This document shows, piece after piece, positions 5,276 to 10,640 of a DNA stretch of 10,640 nucleotides. The DNA comes from Ruminococcaceae bacterium UBA3329. GTDB lineage: Bacteria; Bacillota; Clostridia; Oscillospirales; Acutalibacteraceae. The notes under the pieces are model-generated. The model did no database searches and was not told the origin of the DNA. It was given only the letters and a program-made list of their open reading frames with translations. Each line of letters opens with the position of its first letter. Positions within the stretch are counted from its first letter, which is position 1. The position numbers and the translations under genes are program-made. The DNA is taken from assembly GCA_002361875.1 (NCBI GenBank), contig DERX01000034.1:1-10640 (forward strand), in the 5' to 3' direction.

Positions 5276-7459
5276 ATGACAGTTAGACTTTTATCTCTTA
5301 ACACTGAAAAGAATATTTCTTTTGCAAGGCTTCAGGCGAGGGTTATCAGTAGCTTGAAAGCTTATTCAGATGGAAACGAAACCTTTGTTCATTATGAAAA
5401 AATGCGTGATTTATTTGACGGATTTCAGGATGCTCTTCAAAATGATGATATAATTGTTATTGCAGTTGATCAAAAGCATTATTTCAAACTGAAAAAGGCA
5501 ATTTCACAGGCATTTGAGGTTGAGAATGTTCAAAATCCATCTGTCCTCAATGCTCTTGAAAATAACGATTCTCTTTCTGATGAACAGAGAACGGATTTTT
5601 CAACCTTTCCCGAACCCGCTACAGTATTTCTTTCAAAGGACGGAATGTATTCGGGATTCGGTATAGATAACGGTGAAAAATTTATCGTCGTAGTTCCGAT
5701 TGATGACAAGAGAATAAATATTATTCTTCGAAACGGAGTAGTTCCTTATTTGACAAAGCGCATAGGCGGCGAAGAGGCATTGGCTCTTTCCGAGACTCAG
5801 CACTATGATAACGAGAAAACAGAGATTGCAATTTCTCGCCTTTGGGAATCCGGTTCAGTTGTTGCAGTAAACGGTACATTAAATTCGGAGGCATTAAAGA
5901 ACCTTGGTGAACCCGTTGAGCATTTCAGTGATGTTGTTGTATTTACTCCTCATGTTGAGGATAAGGGTGAGGTAAATGTCACTGAATATGTCGCACAGCT
6001 TGCACGCGTAAGTTTGGATTTGTCCGCGGCAAACATAGGAGCAGCAATAAGCGATATTTATGAAGCAGAGGGTTCGAAATATATTTGTATTGCAGTTGCT
6101 AATGATGAAAGTGCAACCGTAAGAAAGCTTTATCTTGAAGAAGGCGAAGCCGAGGATGCATTTGTCGAAAGTGTTGCAGCAGAGCTTTTTGAGCTTATCG
6201 GCGAAAGAGCTGTGGGAATAAGAAGTATCGGAATTGAGGTTTCGGAGGCACCGTCTGAAGAAACAGTTCCCATGGAGAAAAAGTCAAGTAAAAAAACAGT
6301 AACGGTTCTTGCAATTATAATGGGTGTTGTAATTCTTCTTTGTGCTGTTCTTGCAATAGTATTCAAAATGCAGGGCGAAAAAGGTGCTCTTGCAGGTGCT
6401 TTCAAGAGAATATTCGGATATGAAACCACAACTGAATCAACAACAATTCCGACAACAAATGTGCCGACTACTGCAGCTCCTGCAACAAATGAGAATAAAC
6501 TTAAAATTTCTGAGTTTATGATGGCAGATATTATTGAACTCGAAAAGAAGCGTCAGGATGAGGCTGAAAATCCTTCAGAAACCTCATCTGTTCCGGAGAA
6601 TTCCACTAACGAGGCCGGCGAAACTGTTCCCTCAACAAGCGAGATTGCCGAGGATAAGGGCGCTCCTGAGTTTATAACCGTTAACGGCGAACGGCTTCCC
6701 GCAAAAGACGCTATAGGTGCTCTTGTAATGAGCGAAATGGGCGAAGGTTATGAGATGTCTGCAATCAAAGCTCAAGCGGTTGCAATTTATACTTATCTTA
6801 AATACAGAGATAACGGCTTTGTAATCGACGGAGTACAGATAGAAAAGAATGTAACACAAGAGGTTAAAGATGCAATTGAAGAGGTATTCGGCAGATATGT
6901 TTCATACAACGGAGAGGTAGCCTTAACTCCTTTCTTTGAAATTGCGGCAGGAGGTACAGCGGATTCCTCAATGGTCTTCAACGGAGATTATCCGTACCTC
7001 AGAGCGGTTGCAAGGCTTGACGGTAACCCTGAAGCTCAAGCAGAAGGCTATGAAAATACCGTTCAGCTCAAACGGGGCGAAATGCAGGGAATACTTCTTG
7101 ATGCAAATTTTGAAATAGATGTTGATTCTGATCCGACAACATGGATTGTAATAAATGAACGAAATACTGCTGTTTCTTCGTCAGTTGGATATGTAAAATC
7201 AGTATCGGTCGGCGGACAGGACTTAACAGGTTGTGAATTTATTACAAGACTTTCTGATCTCGGCATTAAATCAAGCTGCTTTAAACTCAGCTATGACAGT
7301 GCAACAGAAACATTTACATTTACCTCATACGGAGTCGGATGCGGCGTTGGTATGAGTAAAGCAGGCGCAAATGTTTTAGCAGAAAGAGGTTATAGCTACG
7401 AAAGAATTCTTAAAACATACTATTCAAATATATCAATTTCTAAGGAGGAAAATATATGA
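5276..7459 (+). CDS. Membrane protein: CinA-like cytoplasmic region, one TM helix, SpoIID/LytB-like extracellular domain
   Basis: The protein has 727 residues from ATG 5276. Residues 1-320 are cytoplasmic and look to me like a degenerate CinA. Residues 1-160 follow the MoCF order, ending in FIVVVP and GVVPYL. Residues 233-312 align by eye with the second half of CinA_C. The catalytic motifs of both parts are missing. A transmembrane helix lies at 342-363, followed by an outside linker (364-463) with a Thr-rich run at 384-400. Residues 465-723 are a SpoIID/LytB domain: AIGALVMSEMGEG with the expected catalytic Glu487, IKAQAVAIYTYL (497-508), AAGGTADS (557-564), DYPYLRAV (571-578) and GVGCGVGMSKAGA (686-698). 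SpoIID proteins are peptidoglycan glycan-strand lytic enzymes or amidase enhancers. Here the usual His of the FH motif is Glu555 and the His of GHGVGMS is Cys689, so activity may be altered. It is much longer than sporulation SpoIID, no sporulation genes adjoin it, and it overlaps galE by 4 bases. A vegetative envelope role is inferred. Confidence 0.8.
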   Translation: MTVRLLSLNTEKNISFARLQARVISSLKAYSDGNETFVHYEKMRDLFDGFQDALQNDDIIVIAVDQKHYFKLKKAISQAFEVENVQNPSVLNALENNDSLSDEQRTDFSTFPEPATVFLSKDGMYSGFGIDNGEKFIVVVPIDDKRINIILRNGVVPYLTKRIGGEEALALSETQHYDNEKTEIAISRLWESGSVVAVNGTLNSEALKNLGEPVEHFSDVVVFTPHVEDKGEVNVTEYVAQLARVSLDLSAANIGAAISDIYEAEGSKYICIAVANDESATVRKLYLEEGEAEDAFVESVAAELFELIGERAVGIRSIGIEVSEAPSEETVPMEKKSSKKTVTVLAIIMGVVILLCAVLAIVFKMQGEKGALAGAFKRIFGYETTTESTTIPTTNVPTTAAPATNENKLKISEFMMADIIELEKKRQDEAENPSETSSVPENSTNEAGETVPSTSEIAEDKGAPEFITVNGERLPAKDAIGALVMSEMGEGYEMSAIKAQAVAIYTYLKYRDNGFVIDGVQIEKNVTQEVKDAIEEVFGRYVSYNGEVALTPFFEIAAGGTADSSMVFNGDYPYLRAVARLDGNPEAQAEGYENTVQLKRGEMQGILLDANFEIDVDSDPTTWIVINERNTAVSSSVGYVKSVSVGGQDLTGCEFITRLSDLGIKSSCFKLSYDSATETFTFTSYGVGCGVGMSKAGANVLAERGYSYERILKTYYSNISISKEENI

Positions 7460-8475
7460 GCATTTTAGTAACGGGCGGCGCAGGATATATCGGCTCGCAC
7501 ACATGTGTTGAGCTTTTAAATGCCGGCTATGAAATCACGGTTGTTGATAATTTGTATAATTCAAATCCAAAATCTCTTGACAGAGTTAAGGAACTGACGG
7601 GTAAGGATTTCAAATTCTACGAGTGTGACATTCGTGACACAGAGGGAATGGATAAAATCTTCAAGGAAAACAAAATTGATGCTGTAATTCATTTTGCAGG
7701 ACTTAAGGCTGTGGGCGAATCCTGCGAAAAACCTCTTGAATATTATGATAATAACATTGGCGGAACTTTAAAGCTTTGCGATGTTATGCGAAATAACGGA
7801 TGCAAAAATATCGTTTTCAGCTCGTCTGCAACCGTTTACGGTATGAATAATATTTCTCCCTTGAAGGAAACTATGAAAACAGGCGGCACAACAAACCCCT
7901 ACGGCACAACAAAATATATGATTGAAATTATTCTTGAGGACCTTTGTAAGGCAGACAGTGAGTGGAATGTTACTCTTCTTCGCTATTTCAACCCTATCGG
8001 CGCTCACAAGAGCGGCAGAATAGGTGAAAATCCCAACGGAATCCCCAATAATCTTATGCCCTATATTACCCAGGTTGCTATCGGCAAGCGTGAGTTTTTA
8101 AGCGTTTACGGCGACGATTATGACACTCACGACGGTACAGGCGTAAGAGATTATATTCATGTTGTGGATTTGGCAGAGGGTCATGTTAAGGCTGTTGATA
8201 ATATCCTTGAAGGAAATAAGGGCGTTCAGATATTCAACCTCGGAACAGGTGTCGGTTACAGCGTTCTTGACATTGTAAAGGCATTTAATAAGGCTTACGG
8301 CAAAGAACTGCCTTATAAAATTGCTCCCCGCCGTGCAGGCGACATTGCAACCTGCTATTCAGACCCGTCAAAGGCAGAAGAGGTTTTGGGTTGGACGGCA
8401 AAAAGAGGAATTGAGGAAATGTGCGAGGATTCTTGGCGCTGGCAGTCGAATAATCCGAACGGCTTTGACGACTGA
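7456..8475 (+). CDS. galE: UDP-glucose 4-epimerase, probably also UDP-GlcNAc 4-epimerase
   Basis: This 339-residue short-chain dehydrogenase-type epimerase interconverts UDP-glucose and UDP-galactose with bound NAD. The Rossmann motif GGAGYIG is at 7-13. The catalytic residues Ser124 (SSSATVYG), Tyr149 and Lys153 (YGTTK) are in exactly the E. coli GalE positions. RYFNPIGAH (176-184) and APRRAGDIATC (290-300) are further family motifs. The residue equivalent to the E. coli Tyr299 gatekeeper is Cys300, as in human GALE (Cys307). The small side chain is known to let the pocket take N-acetylated sugars, so UDP-GlcNAc/UDP-GalNAc activity is predicted. AAGGAGG (7442-7448) lies 7 bases before the ATG, which overlaps the previous stop by 4 bases. 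No Leloir galK or galT is present, so a role in making wall or surface polysaccharide precursors is as likely as galactose catabolism. Confidence 0.95.
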   Translation: MSILVTGGAGYIGSHTCVELLNAGYEITVVDNLYNSNPKSLDRVKELTGKDFKFYECDIRDTEGMDKIFKENKIDAVIHFAGLKAVGESCEKPLEYYDNNIGGTLKLCDVMRNNGCKNIVFSSSATVYGMNNISPLKETMKTGGTTNPYGTTKYMIEIILEDLCKADSEWNVTLLRYFNPIGAHKSGRIGENPNGIPNNLMPYITQVAIGKREFLSVYGDDYDTHDGTGVRDYIHVVDLAEGHVKAVDNILEGNKGVQIFNLGTGVGYSVLDIVKAFNKAYGKELPYKIAPRRAGDIATCYSDPSKAEEVLGWTAKRGIEEMCEDSWRWQSNNPNGFDD

Positions 8476-8494
8476 TTGAAAGGAGCTTTTTCCT

Positions 8495-9067
8495 ATGAAG
8501 AAAAAAGGCTTAATTATAGGCATTGCGGCCGTTTTGCTTGTTATTGTAATAATAGTCGGCAGTATTGCCGGGACATATAACAGACTTGTTACAAAGCATG
8601 AAAAGGTTCAGAATACCGAGCATCAAATTCAAAATCAATTGCAAAGACGTGCGGATTTAATCCCCAATCTTGTAAATACTGTTAAGGGATATGCTTCTCA
8701 TGAGGAAGAGGTTTACACTGCTCTTGCCGATGCCCGTGCGAAATTAAATTCCGCAGGGAATCCCGAAGAGTACGGTGAGGCTATGCAGAGCTACGATTCA
8801 GCTCTTTCAAGACTCCTTGTTGTTGTGGAAAATTATCCCGAGCTTAAAGCAAATGAGAATTTCATATATTTGCAGGATGAGCTTGGTGGTACTGAAAACA
8901 GAATAAGCAGAGCACGCATGGATTATAATGACGCAGTTACCGATTATAATCAGTCTATAAGAAAGTTCCCGGCGGTAATTTTTGCAGGAATGTTAGGCTT
9001 TGAAAAAGCAGAGTATTTTGAGGCTTCTCCCGAATCAAATACTGTACCGACAGTAAATTTTGATTAA
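8495..9067 (+). CDS. lemA: LemA family membrane protein
   Basis: This 190-residue protein fits LemA in length and throughout its sequence. After an N-terminal hydrophobic helix (about 5-27) come YNRLV (28-32), the hallmark QRRADLIPNLVNTVKGY (50-66) with SHEEEV, ENYPELKANENF (112-123), the arginine/YND helix (136-152) and the ending KFPAV...GFEKAEYFEA. The family folds as an extracellular four-helix bundle anchored by its N-terminal helix. Its biochemical role is still unsettled, though links to envelope stress have been suggested. AAAGGAG (8479-8485) precedes the ATG by 9 bases. A TPM-domain gene follows 5 bases after the stop, the usual LemA partner. The gap to galE is only 19 bases with no terminator, so it is probably part of the same transcript. 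Confidence 0.95.
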   Translation: MKKKGLIIGIAAVLLVIVIIVGSIAGTYNRLVTKHEKVQNTEHQIQNQLQRRADLIPNLVNTVKGYASHEEEVYTALADARAKLNSAGNPEEYGEAMQSYDSALSRLLVVVENYPELKANENFIYLQDELGGTENRISRARMDYNDAVTDYNQSIRKFPAVIFAGMLGFEKAEYFEASPESNTVPTVNFD

Positions 9068-9072
9068 AAAAT

Positions 9073-9852
9073 ATGAAAAAGCTTTTTTCGATATTAAGCA
9101 TTTGCTTGGTGCTTTCGGTTTTACTTTCTGTCTCGTCTTTTGCTGTAAAATTGCCGGAACCTACAAATGAATTTTTCGTTAATGACTTTGCAGGAGTTAT
9201 TAACGAAGAAGATAAAAACGAGCTTATGAAAACAGGTGAAAATCTGTTTGTGAAAACAGGCGCGCAGGTTGTGGTCGTAACCGTTGACACACTTGACGGT
9301 GCAGATGTTTCGGAATATGCACTGGAGCTCGGCAGAAAATGGGGAGTAGGCGACAAAGAAGAAAATAACGGCGTTGTACTTTTGCTGTCAGTCTCCGAAA
9401 GGCAGGTTACAATTCAGGTCGGCTACGGTCTTGAGGGAAGACTTCCCGACGGAAAAACGGGCAGAATACTTGATAAGTACGCAATTCCGTATTTAAAAAA
9501 TAACGATTTTTCAACAGGTCTTGCCGAAGCTTATAAAGCAATTGTGTCCGAGGTCTATGCTGAATACGGCGAAACACCGCCCGAAAATTTGGATGATTAT
9601 GAAACAAATGATTTGCAGGATTCAAATGCCTACAAGATAATCAGAACAATAATTCTGATTATAGTAATTTTAGTTTTGATTTTCGGCAGACGGCGCAGAC
9701 GGCACATTTTTTTTGGACCGTTTTACGGAGGTTTTCACGGCGGAGGAGACTCCTTCGGCGGCGGTTCGTCTTTCGGAGGGGACAGCTCCGGCGGCGGATT
9801 TTCAGGAGGGGGCGGCTCTTTCGGCGGCGGAGGCAGTTCAAGAGGTTTTTAA
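9073..9852 (+). CDS. TPM-domain (YgcG-like) secreted membrane protein with glycine-rich tail
   Basis: This 259-residue protein has a signal peptide (1-24, ending SSFA) and a TPM domain at about 28-165. The domain shows FVNDFAGVI (35-43), TGAQVVVVTV (62-71), NNGVVLLLS (98-106) and VGYGLEGRLPD (116-126). A transmembrane helix follows at about 189-205, then a run of five arginines (206-210), and a Gly/Ser/Phe repeat tail (219-259) made of SFGGG-type units. The domain order is typical of YgcG proteins. TPM domains have been linked to phosphatase activity and photosystem repair in plants, but the bacterial function is not established. No ribosome site precedes the ATG, which lies 5 bases after lemA, so translation probably depends on lemA. 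The tail-coding DNA (9728-9850) is locally GGC/GGA-rich and keeps other frames open. Confidence 0.92.
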   Translation: MKKLFSILSICLVLSVLLSVSSFAVKLPEPTNEFFVNDFAGVINEEDKNELMKTGENLFVKTGAQVVVVTVDTLDGADVSEYALELGRKWGVGDKEENNGVVLLLSVSERQVTIQVGYGLEGRLPDGKTGRILDKYAIPYLKNNDFSTGLAEAYKAIVSEVYAEYGETPPENLDDYETNDLQDSNAYKIIRTIILIIVILVLIFGRRRRRHIFFGPFYGGFHGGGDSFGGGSSFGGDSSGGGFSGGGGSFGGGGSSRGF

Positions 9853-9856
9853 GGAG
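9851..9856 (+). promoter_or_regulatory. Ribosome binding site that sets the start of the HAD phosphatase
   Basis: AAGGAG overlaps the stop codon of the TPM gene and lies 9 bases before ATG 9866. It supports ATG 9866 over the far-upstream in-frame ATG at 9713, which would overlap the TPM glycine tail by 140 bases and add 51 residues with no HAD similarity. Confidence 0.75.
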
Positions 9857-9865
9857 TGTAAAGCT

Positions 9866-10471
9866 ATGAGAGTATTTGATTTTGACAATACAATTTATGA
9901 CGGCGAATCAGGCCTTGATTTGTTTCTTCATTTCTTAAAATTAGATACTAAAGGTGTGTTTAAATACATTCCTAAATTTTTCAGCGGCTTTATGAAATAT
10001 AAAAGCGGTGAAATAACCATTGACGAGGTTATCAATAAATACGGCGTTTATTTAAAAGAATACTGTGATAACTTTGCTGACAGTATGGAGCAGGAATTTG
10101 TGCGCTTTTGGGATTTGAATGAGCATAAAATAAAGCAGTTTTACAAAAACATTCAAAAAGAGGGCGACATAATCGTTTCTGCTTGCCCCGAAAGTCTTTT
10201 GAAAATTATGTGCGAGCGCCTCGGCATAAAAAATTATATTTGCTCAAAGGTCGATTTTTCCACAGGTGAAATAGGGCAGATTTGTTATAAGGACAAAAAA
10301 GTATCTCTTTTTAAGGAACAGTACGGCGATGTTCAAATTGACGAGTTTTATACCGATTCCGCAAGTGATTTGCCGATGATTGATATATCCCGAAACGCTT
10401 ATATGGTAAGCGGAGAAAAAATCCGTCTTGTAAAAAAAGACGGAATAATGCTTGAAAAAATAACTTATTAA
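9866..10471 (+). CDS. HAD-superfamily hydrolase, subfamily IB (phosphoserine phosphatase-like)
   Basis: From ATG 9866 the protein has 201 residues and starts straight into HAD motif I, FDFDNTIYDG, with nucleophile Asp5 and acid/base Asp7. A helical cap follows (about 15-95). Motif II is Ser105 in VSACPES, the motif III lysine is Lys144 or Lys145, and motif IV is DSASD (Asp164, Asp168). This layout is that of HAD-IB phosphomonoesterases such as SerB-like enzymes and phosphatidylglycerophosphatase-type PgpC proteins. It is cytoplasmic by sequence, and its substrate cannot be told from the window. The gap after the TPM gene is 13 bases. The rnpB RNA begins about 6 bases after its stop, so either the two are co-transcribed or the rnpB promoter lies inside this gene. 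Confidence 0.88.
   Translation: MRVFDFDNTIYDGESGLDLFLHFLKLDTKGVFKYIPKFFSGFMKYKSGEITIDEVINKYGVYLKEYCDNFADSMEQEFVRFWDLNEHKIKQFYKNIQKEGDIIVSACPESLLKIMCERLGIKNYICSKVDFSTGEIGQICYKDKKVSLFKEQYGDVQIDEFYTDSASDLPMIDISRNAYMVSGEKIRLVKKDGIMLEKITY
10416..10444 (-). terminator. Possible intrinsic terminator on the minus strand, inside the HAD gene
   Basis: The arms TCCGTCTT (10422-10429) and AAGACGGA (10437-10444) form a perfect 8-bp stem with a 7-base loop. Read on the minus strand, the stem is followed by six T (complement of 10416-10421), the layout of a Rho-independent terminator. On the + strand no T-run follows. No minus-strand gene is seen in the window, and Lys-rich coding could produce this by chance. 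Confidence 0.3.
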
Positions 10472-10477
10472 ATTTAA

Positions 10478-10640
10478 GTGAGTAAATCGGGCAGTTGCGC
10501 TGTTTTTACAGTGAGGAAAGTCCGGGCATCATACAGCAGGGTAACGGCTAACAGCCGCCGAGGGCGACCTTAGGGAAAGTGCATAGAGATATACCGCCGA
10601 ATTTTTTCGGTAAGGGTGGAAAGGCGAGGTAAGAGCTCAC
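10478..10640 (+). ncRNA. rnpB: RNase P RNA, 5' part, cut by the window end
   Basis: This is the catalytic RNA that trims the 5' leader of pre-tRNAs. The conserved block GAGGAAAGTCCGGGC is at 10513-10527. It is followed by the ACAGCAGGGTAACGGCTAAC region (P7-P8), AGGGAAAGTGC (10573-10583), the ATAGAGATATACCGCC block (10584-10598), GGTAAGGGTGGAAAGG (10609-10624) and GGTAAGAGCTCAC (10628-10640). The order and spacing fit a bacterial class-A-like RNA up to about P11-P12. The remaining half and the P1 3' strand lie beyond the edge. P3 is small: 10498-10503 pairs with 10508-10513 around a four-T loop. The exact 5' end is uncertain by a few bases. No clear promoter is seen just upstream, as the A-rich end of the HAD gene gives only weak matches. 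Confidence 0.93.

Noticed and set aside
5276..7459. Sporulation SpoIID of the engulfment machinery
   Set aside because: The protein is about twice the usual length with a large cytoplasmic region and altered signature residues, and no sporulation genes are adjacent.
8481..8494. AGGA/TCCT hairpin hiding the lemA ribosome site
   Set aside because: Only four base pairs around a six-base loop, unlikely to be stable enough to regulate.
9728..9850. Gly-rich repeat DNA as a mobile or recent repeat insertion
   Set aside because: Gly/Ser tails of this type are the normal C-terminus of TPM/YgcG proteins, and the frame is intact.
9713..9865. 51-residue N-terminal extension of the HAD phosphatase from ATG 9713
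   Set aside because: It lies in another frame of the TPM glycine-rich tail, is low-complexity Ala/Glu, and has no ribosome site. ATG 9866 has AAGGAG and begins directly with HAD motif I.

Overview
The window reads as one strand of a low-GC, Gram-positive chromosome, most likely a member of the Bacillota, class Clostridia, perhaps a gut-type Oscillospirales or Ruminococcaceae relative. The clues are strong AGGAGG-type ribosome sites, TTG starts, two class-B sortases, a rhodanese-less ThiI beside its own cysteine desulfurase, a Thr-rich extracellular linker, and a bacterial class-A-like RNase P RNA. The exact taxon is inference. All ten convincing protein genes and the RNA gene lie on the + strand. 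No mobile element, CRISPR array or tRNA is visible, and no stretch over 300 bases lacks a gene.

Region 1 (1-2866) is a sulfur and cofactor block. A near-consensus sigma-A promoter (19-47) drives a TTG-started cysteine desulfurase, then tRNA 4-thiouridine synthase ThiI and a stand-alone CinA C-terminal domain (PncC). The desulfurase should hand persulfide sulfur to ThiI for s4U at tRNA position 8. PncC deamidates NMN for NAD salvage. Region 2 (2868-5143) continues without a break into two tandem class-B-type sortases, joined by overlapping stops and starts. Both have an intact His/Cys/Arg triad, and they share a 30-residue C-terminal tail that is more similar between them than I would expect for a disordered end. 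No sorting-signal substrate is encoded in the window.

Region 3 (5144-8475) opens with the only sizeable gap (132 bases), which holds three AGTRYGG repeats and a possible 16-codon leader ORF. Next comes a large membrane protein: a cytoplasmic part that resembles a degenerate CinA, a single transmembrane segment, a Thr-rich linker, and an extracellular SpoIID/LytB-like domain with altered signature residues. It overlaps galE by 4 bases. The GalE has a Cys at the gatekeeper position, which predicts that it also epimerises UDP-GlcNAc/GalNAc. Sortases, a SpoIID-like wall protein and a sugar-nucleotide epimerase together suggest a cell-envelope locus.

Region 4 (8476-10640) holds a LemA protein and a TPM-domain protein, a pair often found together, then a HAD-IB phosphatase. 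Six bases after its stop comes the 5' part of rnpB, cut off by the window edge.

The most unusual item is the CinA-like/SpoIID fusion. The shared sortase tail is second. Most other genes are ordinary for Clostridia.
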